Assembly: GCA_024711325.1 (NCBI GenBank) | Contig: JANJTC010000005.1 | Coordinates: 248,001 to 312,000, forward strand | Direction: 5' to 3' | Source: Bacteriovoracaceae bacterium | GTDB taxonomy: Bacteria; Bdellovibrionota; Bacteriovoracia; Bacteriovoracales; Bacteriovoracaceae | Length of the DNA stretch: 64,000 bases | Shown here: in pieces, positions 9,111 to 17,204 of the stretch | Position numbering within the stretch: position 1 is the stretch's first letter | Layout: the number at the start of each line of letters is the position of its first letter | Made by a program: the position numbers and the translations under genes | The notes under the pieces: generated by a model | Told to the model about the DNA's origin: nothing | The model's input: the letters and a program-made list of their open reading frames with translations, nothing else | Database searches by the model: none

Positions 9111-10910
9111 TTAGTAAGGAAATTCTGAGACTGGTCCCACATATTTTTCACCTGAAGGATAATAAATTGTCATAATGTTCTGGTACACATAGAACTCATC
9201 GACCACAAGGTTAAATCCATCGAGTGTGCTGTAATAAATTCCGCGCCCATCATTAGTGTAATAATTTTTTGTAAAAACGATGGAAGAATTTAAAACATTA
9301 CTGCTATGTATCCTAAAGACCCTACCTCCTATTTGGATTGTAGAGTTTGTTATTGTACTATTTCTGATGTCACCAGATAACGAGCTTCCGTTAAAATTTA
9401 AATAGGAGTCAGTTACAGCACTATTCATTGTCCATATATCATGTACTGTAGATACATTTCTGAACGTACTGTTATCTATATAAGCACGTAGTCCTGAAGT
9501 ATTTTCAATTGTACTTGCCACAGACACTAGATCACCCCCGAAATTTGAGTTTTTAATTGAACTATTTTCAATATAAAAAGATTTAGCATAAGTGGCCGTT
9601 GTATTCTCGATGATTGAATTTGAAATCCAGCCACTCCCATAAATAACGTAGGAATCCATTTCGAGACTAGAATCTCTGATAGTACTGTTTTCAATTCGAA
9701 AGTCTTTAATCATTCCGCTACGAATGATAGTTGAACCATATATTTCAGATTCTCCGCAAACTTCAATATTTTCACTGATAATTACACTTCCATCTACGTG
9801 AGCGGTTTTAGCGATAAAGCCACCTAAAGTTCCATCGTAATTAATGCGGAGCTGACCTTCGGAACCATCGCAGCCAATGGTAGTATCAGTAAGAGTAACT
9901 TCTTTTTGAGTTGCTGCCGGTTCTCCAAAGTCCCTGCCTTCCGAGTTAGTTACCCTTAAGGTTACGTGATATTTACCTGGCGCAAGGTATGTATGTTTAA
10001 TTAGTTTATTGTATGTAATCTCAGTATTGCCATCACCAAAATCCCATTCATATATGAGGTCATTAATTCCAGGATTCTCTGGATCTGTAGAATCGAAATT
10101 AACGGTGAGATTCTCAGCTGAATAATCAAAATTTAGAACTGCAACTGGACAGTTTGATTCAAGCAAGGAGGCTGTATCGATAAGAGATTGCAAAGTGAAC
10201 TCTTTTAAACTAGGTAGTGGTTCACTAGATCCATAAGCATTTAGATAAGTACCATCTACGAAGTGATCAAGATGTTTATCTAACCAATGCCTTCTGCCTA
10301 TTTCAGGATCACTGAAGTCCTTAAATGTAGAGGATGGTCTATCAAAGAAAACGATTCTTATAATATCATCATCATTTAACACCACTTTATTCTTAGTTAT
10401 ATTCGAATAAACAGGAGTTGCAATTTGAAGATTGCCAGATTCATAGTCTCTAATATCTTTTGTAATATCTCCCATCCTGAGTGATGTTGCTTTTAATTCC
10501 TCTACCGCTTTGTTTACAAAGAGATTTCCTTGAGATTCCGATATAAGAATTAACTTTTTATCTTGGAGTAGACTGTTTGAAATATGTAGCTTTAAGTCTG
10601 TTAGGTCGGCTTGCATCACGGAATAGTCTGACGCTGCTCCTTCAATATAATCATCAGGGTTAAAAGCAGCTTGAATAGAAATGAGAGCGTCTGAATACTT
10701 AAGATCTGTGATGTATGTGATACTATCAATGAAACTAGGATTCAGTAGCGTTGGATAAAAAGTAAAATATGCCAATACATATGTTGCCTCTTGTGGGATT
10801 TTAAAAGACAAGCTTAGCTTTTGAGCAGCCGATTCAATTAAATCTCTTAAAAAGCCTCTTGCTGATTGTAAGAAATTTTTATTTTGGGATATGGAATGAT
10901 TCCCGGCCAA
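9111..10910 (-). CDS. Secreted lipase-like / PKD / beta-helix repeat protein, C-terminal part of a probably frameshifted gene
   Basis: 599 residues from a TTG at 10910; the frame stays open back to 10937. The first 250 residues hold a hydrolase-like strand-elbow-helix (ILISESQGNLFVNKAVEEL, Ser126), resembling GHSQGN lipase elbows with the first Gly replaced. A PKD domain follows (about 255-345, YEWDFGDGN). The last 230 residues are short NSTI/NSSI-rich repeats suggesting a right-handed beta-helix. There is no signal peptide; that is encoded by the overlapping upstream frame (10847-11122), and a one-base shift within 10847-10937 would join them. The region is AT-rich and lies within the flagellar cluster on the opposite strand. 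Confidence 0.7.
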   Translation of the reverse strand: MAGNHSISQNKNFLQSARGFLRDLIESAAQKLSLSFKIPQEATYVLAYFTFYPTLLNPSFIDSITYITDLKYSDALISIQAAFNPDDYIEGAASDYSVMQADLTDLKLHISNSLLQDKKLILISESQGNLFVNKAVEELKATSLRMGDITKDIRDYESGNLQIATPVYSNITKNKVVLNDDDIIRIVFFDRPSSTFKDFSDPEIGRRHWLDKHLDHFVDGTYLNAYGSSEPLPSLKEFTLQSLIDTASLLESNCPVAVLNFDYSAENLTVNFDSTDPENPGINDLIYEWDFGDGNTEITYNKLIKHTYLAPGKYHVTLRVTNSEGRDFGEPAATQKEVTLTDTTIGCDGSEGQLRINYDGTLGGFIAKTAHVDGSVIISENIEVCGESEIYGSTIIRSGMIKDFRIENSTIRDSSLEMDSYVIYGSGWISNSIIENTTATYAKSFYIENSSIKNSNFGGDLVSVASTIENTSGLRAYIDNSTFRNVSTVHDIWTMNSAVTDSYLNFNGSSLSGDIRNSTITNSTIQIGGRVFRIHSSNVLNSSIVFTKNYYTNDGRGIYYSTLDGFNLVVDEFYVYQNIMTIYYPSGEKYVGPVSEFPY

Positions 10911-11122
10911 GTGGTTAATACAGAACTGTCTAGTAACCTATGATCCAATTCATTTGTAACTAAATATTCTTCAGTGGTATGCCTTACATAATCTTCACTC
11001 CAACTTATACCATTCACATAAACAATATCTGTTCCCTTAAAAGAACATGTGAGTTGTCGTGGGCTTAATCCAAAAGCCTGTGATGAAACTAATATTGATA
11101 GCATTAAAAATATTGTTCTCAT
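10847..11122 (-). CDS. Signal peptide and N-terminal strand of the split lipase-like gene
   Basis: 91 residues: a signal peptide (MRTIFLMLSILVSSQAFG) and then FKGTDIVYVNGISWSEDYVR. The YVNGI strand-turn is typical of the first strand and oxyanion loop of secreted lipase-like proteins whose nucleophile lies further on. It has its own AAGG ribosome site five bases upstream. The 64-base overlap with the next frame and the missing remainder argue for one ancestral gene broken by a loss of one base, perhaps in the A-rich run near 10870-10890. A sequencing error or recoding is not excluded. Confidence 0.65.
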   Translation of the reverse strand: MRTIFLMLSILVSSQAFGLSPRQLTCSFKGTDIVYVNGISWSEDYVRHTTEEYLVTNELDHRLLDSSVLTTWPGIIPYPKIKISYNQQEAF

Positions 11123-11140
11123 TATTACCTTGGGTTATTT

Positions 11141-12028
11141 TTAAAAATTACAAGCAATTTCTTTATCTACTCTCTCCATAAGTTGACCATGAAAGTTGGA
11201 GCTAATTTGATCTGAGGCTATAATTCTTGCTTTTGTATTCCTGTGGAACGCTTCTAGCTCAAGAGAAAGAGTATTTTTCTCTTGAGCTTCTCGTTGTTTA
11301 TACCGAAGACAATCTTGAGCTTTTAATGATTCATGGGTTGCAAGAATTGATTCCTCTTTATTGTCTTTATTTGCATATTTATTTCTTATTCCCGTCGCAT
11401 ACTGTCTCAGTGCAAGCCTAATAGTCTCGCTTGATGCATTTTTATTAATCCAATTCTGAACATCATCTCGAATTCCGTCATTGTCTGAGTCGATTCCCAG
11501 TATCGTTGAATTATTAATTGCAGGATCTGGTTGTGGGACCTCAGTCAAGTTCTTCTCGTATACAAATTTTACATGATCAACATAGGAGGAATGAAAGTGA
11601 TGATAGATATTCTTATCTTTCTTCGTTTTGACTTTGACATATAGTCTGTAGAATCCAGTTTTAGCATCCTTCATTGGAATGTGCAGTTCTTTACCTTTAG
11701 GACCTTCGATTAAGTTAGTAGGAGAATAATCTTTTTCTTTCGAAAAGAGATCAAAAGCGTTTTTGATTTTGAATTTGATGCTTGTAATAATAAAATCTTT
11801 TGGAGTTTTTAAAAGAAATTTTGCCACACTCTCTTTAACTGGAGAGTTTAAGGGAGTAATGTCAAATTCTGATCTTTTAATATTTCCGCTCTCCTTCTTA
11901 GACTGCGTGAATTTCTTCTTTAATAATGTTTTGGTTAATTTAACCTCGTTGTCTGAAGCTTTTTTTGATTCCCCTTGTGCAGAACCAATAATAAAGAGAC
12001 CAAATATTATCAACGTAGAAATTTTCAT
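11141..12028 (-). CDS. Secreted protein with DxDxDG calcium-binding-like motif
   Basis: 295 residues from the ATG at 12028, chosen because it gives a clean signal peptide (MKISTLIIFGLFIIGSAQG); an upstream ATG at 12064 would add 12 residues. A lysine-rich middle precedes GIDSDNDGIRDDVQNWI, a thrombospondin-3/EF-hand-like calcium loop. The remainder is helical with four or so cysteines. The function is unknown. The stop lies 18 bases before the split lipase-like gene, so the two are probably cotranscribed. Confidence 0.75.
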   Translation of the reverse strand: MKISTLIIFGLFIIGSAQGESKKASDNEVKLTKTLLKKKFTQSKKESGNIKRSEFDITPLNSPVKESVAKFLLKTPKDFIITSIKFKIKNAFDLFSKEKDYSPTNLIEGPKGKELHIPMKDAKTGFYRLYVKVKTKKDKNIYHHFHSSYVDHVKFVYEKNLTEVPQPDPAINNSTILGIDSDNDGIRDDVQNWINKNASSETIRLALRQYATGIRNKYANKDNKEESILATHESLKAQDCLRYKQREAQEKNTLSLELEAFHRNTKARIIASDQISSNFHGQLMERVDKEIACNF

Positions 12029-12346
12029 GCAGTTTCTCTTAAGGTTTTGGCAGTATCGACTCAAACTTATTTTTCTATGAAAAGAGAATTCTTAAATCAT
12101 TTGTTATCACCTTATTGTTAATAGCTATCGCTTTAAACTTAAGATCAATTTTGTGAATGAAAGTAGCTAGTGCCAAATGTTCTTTGCTTTTATAATTTTT
12201 CTTAAGCCTTTTTGATTTGTTCAATTCGACTGTAGCCTTTGTAAAGTGTTCAACCTAGTTCGACTTAAAGACCGCCCAACCTAAAACAAGATTTCTTGAT
12301 TCCTTCAGAATCCCCTAAACAAACAGGCATCCCTTACCCCTTTTTC

Positions 12347-12361
12347 CGGCAAATATTGCCG
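12347..12361. promoter_or_regulatory. Inverted repeat, candidate operator for fliK
   Basis: A perfect six-base inverted repeat, CGGCAA ATA TTGCCG, lies about 115 bases upstream of the fliK start. A partial copy, ATATTGCCCGG, follows some 30 bases downstream. The arrangement suits a dimeric regulator; which one is unknown. Confidence 0.4.
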
Positions 12362-12436
12362 TTCCCACTTTAATCCTAAAGGTTTTGGAATATATTGCCC
12401 GGCTTCAAAAGTATGGAGTAATTGTGGAACAATAGA

Positions 12437-12470
12437 GTGGTAGGACCACTAAGCGATAAAACGCTAAAGG
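12437..12470 (+). promoter_or_regulatory. Tandem hairpins in the fliK leader
   Basis: GTGG-TAGGA-CCAC (12437-12449) presents a GGA in its loop, the hallmark of CsrA/RsmA sites. AGCG-ATAAAA-CGCT (12452-12465) follows and directly abuts the AAAGG ribosome site (12466-12470). The placement suggests translational control of fliK; CsrA binding is inference. Confidence 0.4.
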
Positions 12471-12475
12471 CATAA

Positions 12476-13732
12476 ATGATTCAGGCTTCTCAACCAATAA
12501 CGATCGAACCAAAAGCTACTGCGAAAGTAGAAGGTAAGATTAAGACTCAAGCGAAGAACGGCGCGGTCGATCCAGAAGGATCTGCTGAGGCCAATGAATT
12601 CGCCAGTGAGTTAGAGGCGAGTCTTTCGGTTGATACGAAAGTTAAGCCGGTTGAAGTTTCAGCTGATCAAATGCTTAAGATGCCTTCCACTTTCATTCAA
12701 ACTGAAGAGAACATCGATCCTAGTGGCTCACCAAAAGTTTTTGATCCGGCCCTGACCAAGGGTGTGGAAAAACTTATTCAACCACAAACAACTGAAGTTG
12801 CGGTTCCTGTATCTCCGGAAGTCGGAGTTGCTACGGTGGCAGCGGTTCCACTTACTGATGCTCAGGTTCTAGCACTCGCCAACGGCGAAGTTGTGACTGA
12901 GGAAGTTAAGGGCGAGATTGCTCAGGCAATGCTTAAGACTCCGAAAGTTGCGGTCGCTCCTGGAACAATGACTGGGCGTGCTCCGGCAATTGAATTTGCT
13001 CAATCTGAAATTGATCCACAACTAATGAATATGGAAGACTTTGTTGTTCAGAAGAATCTGGCAACGAAGAAGTCACTTCCCAATGCTTACGGGATGAAAG
13101 TTGTTTCTCCTGAGCAGCAGAAGATAGCTCTTGAAAATGGCCTTAAGTCGACTCAAGTGGTTCAAGAGACCTCAGCAGTTGACGGTTCTGCGGTTAATTC
13201 TCAGCAGTTCATTTTGAACATGATGAATGAGCAGGGCACGCCACAAGTAAATGAAACGCAAGCCGCGCCAAAAGTTTTTGATATGTCGAATATCAAAACG
13301 GGTAATGCCAATGAAGTCATTAATCAGATCACTGATTATGTGGTTCAGGCCAAAGCTGCTAAAGAGCCAACGGTTAATATGCGGGTTAATCATGAAGACC
13401 TGGGGATGATTGACATCACTGTCAGTAAGACCGGTGTGAATAATGAGCTAGTCGCAGTTAATATCGGAGCTCATTCGCTTGAAGGGAAAAACTTCTTCCA
13501 GCAAAACTCAAAAGATCTGTTCACGCATTTAACAAATGCGGGTATCAATATTTCTGACGTCAAAGTGGAAACTCCAACACAAACGGCGAAGAATGATTTT
13601 GACTTCGGTTCACAGTCTGGCAAAAACCAGCATGGATCGGAAAAACAATTTGGATCAGAACAGAATCAGCGTCGCCATGATCAGGAGCGCCGACAGGATC
13701 TTTGGAAACTTCTTAACAAGGAAGCGGCCTAA
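12476..13732 (+). CDS. fliK: Flagellar hook-length control protein FliK
   Basis: 418 residues with the family layout: a long low-complexity N-terminal ruler rich in A, V, T, P and E, then a Flg_hook C-terminal domain (about 300-370: NMRVNHEDLGMIDITVSKTG, then HLTNAGINISDVKV) and a Q/R/H-rich tail. FliK measures hook length and switches export specificity at FlhB. The stop overlaps the flgD start (TAATG). Confidence 0.88.
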   Translation: MIQASQPITIEPKATAKVEGKIKTQAKNGAVDPEGSAEANEFASELEASLSVDTKVKPVEVSADQMLKMPSTFIQTEENIDPSGSPKVFDPALTKGVEKLIQPQTTEVAVPVSPEVGVATVAAVPLTDAQVLALANGEVVTEEVKGEIAQAMLKTPKVAVAPGTMTGRAPAIEFAQSEIDPQLMNMEDFVVQKNLATKKSLPNAYGMKVVSPEQQKIALENGLKSTQVVQETSAVDGSAVNSQQFILNMMNEQGTPQVNETQAAPKVFDMSNIKTGNANEVINQITDYVVQAKAAKEPTVNMRVNHEDLGMIDITVSKTGVNNELVAVNIGAHSLEGKNFFQQNSKDLFTHLTNAGINISDVKVETPTQTAKNDFDFGSQSGKNQHGSEKQFGSEQNQRRHDQERRQDLWKLLNKEAA

Positions 13733-14667
13733 TGCCTGAAATCGGACGTCCGGTCACACCTCAGCAAATGCAGTACCAACAGGTCACAATGGGACCTAAA
13801 AGCCTTGCTGGTCAGAACAAATCTGAGAAACAGATTCGTGAGGACATCATCAATAAGGCCACGGGTTATAAGCCTAAGAACGAAGTGTTCAAAGAGGGCG
13901 CGCATAATCAGATGGGTAAGGATGAGTTTCTTAAACTTCTTACTTTCCAGCTTCAGCATCAAGATCCTATGAATCCAATGGATCAAAGTAAAATGACTGG
14001 TGAACTTGCTCAGTTCTCACAATTAGAGCAGCTTTCAAACTTGAATAAAAAATTCGATGAAGGGAATAAAGCTCAAGGCATGCAGGATAAGTTCTATGCC
14101 GCTTCTTTCGTCGGTAAAAAAATCGTTACAGCTGGTTCTTCAATCCACTTAAAAAATTCCGGTGATCCTGGAGACGTTCTTTTTAAACTCGATGGTGATG
14201 CTTCCAAAGTGATGGTTCGTGTCTTGGATGAGAAAAACAACGTCATGGGTGAAATCTGGAAAGACGGCATGTCACAAGGTTCACATCAAGTGACTTGGGA
14301 TGGAGTCGCCCTCGATGGGTCTCCGGCAGTGAAGGGAACTTACCGCGCTCAAGTGAAAGCTTGGGATAACATGGGTAATGAAATCGGAACAAGAACAGAA
14401 GCTACAGGTGTTGTTCAATCAGTGATGTTTGATGAAGGTGAACCTGTACTTACTGTTAACGGACAAAAAGTTTATTTAAGAGATGTTCAAAGTTTTCACA
14501 CGGCGGATTCTCTTACTCATACACAAAATGCAGCACAGGCAGTAAATTCCGGCTTGTCGGGGCAAAACGGTTCGATACAATTTAATAATAACACAGCTAA
14601 TGCGAAAAGTGTTCCCACAGAACAAGCGATGAACGCCTATTCTGAGAACACAGGAATTTACGATTAA
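13732..14667 (+). CDS. flgD: Flagellar hook cap / hook assembly protein FlgD
   Basis: 311 residues. The N-terminal export and cap motif GKDEFLKLLTFQLQHQDPMN-PMD, followed by MTGELAQFSQLEQLSNL, is diagnostic. The middle has the FlgD Ig/Tudor-like fold (WDGVALDGSPAVKGTYRAQV). FlgD caps the growing hook and is then discarded. The roughly 60-residue C-terminal Q/N-rich tail is longer than usual. One-base overlaps with both neighbours. Confidence 0.96.
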   Translation: MPEIGRPVTPQQMQYQQVTMGPKSLAGQNKSEKQIREDIINKATGYKPKNEVFKEGAHNQMGKDEFLKLLTFQLQHQDPMNPMDQSKMTGELAQFSQLEQLSNLNKKFDEGNKAQGMQDKFYAASFVGKKIVTAGSSIHLKNSGDPGDVLFKLDGDASKVMVRVLDEKNNVMGEIWKDGMSQGSHQVTWDGVALDGSPAVKGTYRAQVKAWDNMGNEIGTRTEATGVVQSVMFDEGEPVLTVNGQKVYLRDVQSFHTADSLTHTQNAAQAVNSGLSGQNGSIQFNNNTANAKSVPTEQAMNAYSENTGIYD

Positions 14668-15101
14668 TGAGTAAAGTGAATTCATTCTTGATCCCTAACG
14701 TTTCTTCGCTTCCTTCTGATGTCCAGAAGGCAGAGAAGTCAAACGCACTCAAGCAGGGTGAGAAGAGCGAGTTCAAAGGACTGGTTGATCAACTGTCTCA
14801 GCAGGATCTTCGCCAACCGCAAGTTGGTAAGAGTCAGGTTGGACAAGATGTAACTGTTTCATCTCATGCAATGAAAAGATTGCAGGAGAGAAATATAGAG
14901 CTTGATGGAAATGAGTACATGAAGCTTAAAGAAGCGATTGGTAAATTACGTACGAAGGGTGGACATGATTCCCTCGTGATTACGAACAAGGCGGCCTATG
15001 TCGTCGACGTGGATAAAAACACGGTAGTCACAGCAGTGGATAAGAACAACATGAACGAGAACGTATTTACTAAAATCGATTCGACGATCTTTATGATGTA
15101 A
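14667..15101 (+). CDS. Flagellar operon protein of TIGR02530 type
   Basis: 144 residues. The C-terminal half (SSHAMKRLQERNIELDG, then KAAYVVDVDKNTVVTAVDKN) matches the small family found between flgD and flgE in many Gram-positive, spirochaete and delta-type flagellar operons. Its biochemical role is not established; position suggests hook assembly. It starts on the last base of flgD. Confidence 0.85.
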   Translation: MSKVNSFLIPNVSSLPSDVQKAEKSNALKQGEKSEFKGLVDQLSQQDLRQPQVGKSQVGQDVTVSSHAMKRLQERNIELDGNEYMKLKEAIGKLRTKGGHDSLVITNKAAYVVDVDKNTVVTAVDKNNMNENVFTKIDSTIFMM

Positions 15102-15239
15102 ATCTACTTAGGAGTGAGTAGAGAAACATAGGTGTTTTAATATTAATTTGGAATGAGGTTGGCCGGTCCTTTTCTGGAGGCCATTGGATGAGAAGCTGTA
15201 GTCTTCAAATCCCCTCACCAGGCTCTAGGAGGGACAAGT
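15102..15239 (+). promoter_or_regulatory. Structured leader of flgE
   Basis: The 138 bases before flgE contain no gene. GGCC at 15161-15164 pairs with 15179-15182, with an inner TCC/GGA pairing; a GAAG/CTTC hairpin (15192-15206) and a GATGAG/CTCACC pairing can form further on. Several GGA triplets are present. AGGAGGGA precedes the ATG. It may hold a promoter or post-transcriptional control element for abundant hook protein. Confidence 0.4.
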
Positions 15240-16523
15240 ATGAGTATTCTTTCGTCATTTAACATCGGTGTAACAGGTCTTAACGCTGCCGGCTCTTCAA
15301 TGGGAGTCGTGGGTGATAACATCGCCAACGCCGGTACTAACGGTTTCAAATCTTCTCGCGCAGAATTCCAGGACATGCTTGCCAACTCTCTTAAAGGGAT
15401 CGATGGCGGTGACCAAATGGGTTCTGGTACAAAACTAGCTCACATTACTCCTCAGTTCACACAAGGAACTGTAGCGCGCACTCAGAACATCACGGATCTT
15501 GCCATTAACGGTAACGGCTTCTTCGAAGTAGATGCACCGTTTGGTAAGGGTTATACTCGTGATGGTGCTTTCCACTTCGATAAAGATGGATACATGGTTA
15601 ACGGTGATGGTTACAAAGTTCAAGGCTTCATGCCGGACGATAAAGGTAATATCACGAATAAAAAAGATTCAATTAAACTAGGTAATACAAATATTCCTGC
15701 AACTCCGACTTCAGAAGTTAAAATGAGAATGAACCTTGATTCTCGTGACAGCGTAAAAGTTTTTGATCCAGCTAATCCGGACAAGTCTTCAAACTTCAAT
15801 ACATCTGTTACTGTTTTCGATTCAGTAGGTTCTGCTCGTCTGGTAACTCTTTATTTCAACAAGCAAGCTGATGGCGCAACTTGGGAATACCATGCCATGG
15901 TTGACGGTGCTGACGCTGCTAACGGCGTTCCAGGCCAGTTGGTTGAAATGGGTAACGGTCAGTTGAAGTTCGACCAAAAAGGTGTTCTTCAGGAAGAAAT
16001 TCCAGGCCAGAACGCATTCAACTTCAATAAAGGTGCTCTTCCAAATCAGCAAATTGCTTTCAACTTCGGCGAAACAATCAAAGAAGGCGGAACAGGTCTT
16101 GATGCTGCTACACAATTTGGTTCTAAATCATCTGTGTCTCGTCACAATGCCGATGGTTCTTCTGCAGCTACACTTTCTTCAATGTCTTTCAATGATGATG
16201 GTGTCCTTACTGCGGTATACGATAATGGCCAGCAACGTGAACTTGGACAAGTTGCTATCGCTAAGTTCGAAAACAACGAAGGCCTTTTCAAAACTGGTAA
16301 GAACCTCTTCAAAGAAACTCGTAAATCCGGCCAGGCAGCTCTTGGTAAGCCAGGTGCTGATGGACGAGGTGAAGTCCTTGCTAAATCAATTGAGCAATCA
16401 AACGTTGATATCGCCAATGAGTTCATTAGCTTGATGGCAGCTCAACGTAACTTCCAGGCCAACACCAGAACGATCACTACATCTGATCAGATGTTGCAAG
16501 AAGTGCTTAATATTAAGAGATAA
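15240..16523 (+). CDS. flgE: Flagellar hook protein FlgE
   Basis: 427 residues. The N-terminus SFNIGVTGLNAAGSSMGVVG with DNIANAGTNGFKSSRAEFQD and the C-terminus SNVDIANEFISLMAAQRNFQ are the standard axial-protein signatures. The middle domains carry the FlgE-type insert. It polymerises into the hook that joins rod to filament. Last gene of the cluster, followed by an intrinsic terminator. Confidence 0.97.
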   Translation: MSILSSFNIGVTGLNAAGSSMGVVGDNIANAGTNGFKSSRAEFQDMLANSLKGIDGGDQMGSGTKLAHITPQFTQGTVARTQNITDLAINGNGFFEVDAPFGKGYTRDGAFHFDKDGYMVNGDGYKVQGFMPDDKGNITNKKDSIKLGNTNIPATPTSEVKMRMNLDSRDSVKVFDPANPDKSSNFNTSVTVFDSVGSARLVTLYFNKQADGATWEYHAMVDGADAANGVPGQLVEMGNGQLKFDQKGVLQEEIPGQNAFNFNKGALPNQQIAFNFGETIKEGGTGLDAATQFGSKSSVSRHNADGSSAATLSSMSFNDDGVLTAVYDNGQQRELGQVAIAKFENNEGLFKTGKNLFKETRKSGQAALGKPGADGRGEVLAKSIEQSNVDIANEFISLMAAQRNFQANTRTITTSDQMLQEVLNIKR

Positions 16524-16560
16524 TAGATAACACCTGACTCCTAGAACTTAATACTCCAGA

Positions 16561-16589
16561 AAGGGCAGCCGCAAGGTTGCCCTTTTTTA
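16561..16589 (+). terminator. Intrinsic terminator of the flgE operon
   Basis: GGGCAGCC-GCAA-GGTTGCCC (one G-T pair) is followed by six T residues at 16583-16588. It is placed 38 bases after the flgE stop. Confidence 0.92.
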
Positions 16590-16681
16590 TTGCCCTCTCA
16601 TTTACTTGGTCAGTTATTCTTCAGGATCTCTTCACAATCATCTTCCAGGCAGAGGCGTAAAATTGTCATAAGGAGGCAGTC

Positions 16682-16846
16682 ATGAAAGCTTTATTTTTCA
16701 TCATTGCCCTGACATTCATTTCAACCGCATGTGATCAACCGAAAGATGATAAAACCAGAGATCCGGAATGGCAGGAACGTCAGGAAAACATTGAAAAGCA
16801 GGAAGAGCAGGAAGAAAGAGGTCGGATGAGTGATTTCAATACTTAA
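16682..16846 (+). CDS. Small lipoprotein
   Basis: 54 residues, preceded by AGGAGG seven bases upstream. A hydrophobic signal ends in a lipobox (FISTAC, Cys17). The mature part is short and extremely charged (E, Q, R, K) and probably a single helix. It stands alone between the flgE terminator and the convergent ferredoxin gene. Function unknown. Confidence 0.75.
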   Translation: MKALFFIIALTFISTACDQPKDDKTRDPEWQERQENIEKQEEQEERGRMSDFNT

Positions 16847-16863
16847 AACTTTTATGTGACATA

Positions 16864-16883
16864 CCGGGAAACAAGTTTCCCGG
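16864..16883. terminator. Hairpin between convergent genes
   Basis: CCGGGAAAC at 16864-16872 is complementary to GTTTCCCGG at 16875-16883. It lies 18 bases after the small lipoprotein stop and downstream of the convergent ferredoxin gene. There is no strong T-run, so termination strength is uncertain. Confidence 0.45.
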
Positions 16884-16949
16884 AATGCTCGTTCGAAAGA
16901 TTATCTTGTAGGAATCATTAACTTTCAGAGAACGAAAGGGCAGAAGCCA

Positions 16950-17180
16950 CTAACCGTTATTGCCAATGGCCTCGACCGGACAAGCGGCCAAGGCATTTTC
17001 AGCATCTTGAATTTCTTCTGGGGTTTGCGGTTGAAGCATAACGTAGGCATGTCCGTCGTTATCATTCATGGCAAAGAACTTAGGAGCTTCCACACAACAG
17101 GCGTCGCACGCAATACAAGAATCATCTACAAAGTATTTACCCGGTACGTTTTCTTTAAAGCGTGCGTCTTTATCTGCCAT
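16950..17180 (-). CDS. Single-cluster 4Fe-4S ferredoxin
   Basis: 76 residues. DDSCIACDACCVEAPKFF supplies the first three cluster cysteines and the remote ACPVEAI the fourth. The length and acid character fit small cytoplasmic electron carriers. The neighbouring PpiD-like gene lies 24 bases upstream on the same strand; a functional link is not evident. Confidence 0.9.
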   Translation of the reverse strand: MADKDARFKENVPGKYFVDDSCIACDACCVEAPKFFAMNDNDGHAYVMLQPQTPEEIQDAENALAACPVEAIGNNG

Positions 17181-17204
17181 ATTTTGCTCCTGCGGAGCCT
17201 CAAT

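Larger units (their letters stand above)
12029..12475. other. Non-coding divergent region upstream of fliK
   Basis: 447 bases without a convincing gene. It separates the minus-strand secreted genes from fliK and must hold promoters for both. Visible elements are an inverted repeat CGGCAA-N3-TTGCCG (12347-12361), a related half-site TATATTGCCCGG near 12390-12402, and two tandem hairpins (12437-12465) just before the fliK ribosome site. No sigma-54 site with correct spacing was found. Confidence 0.6.

Noticed and set aside
12390-12403. Possible sigma-54 promoter (GG-TTGC) before fliK
   Set aside because: GG and GC are separated by 8 bases rather than the required 10.
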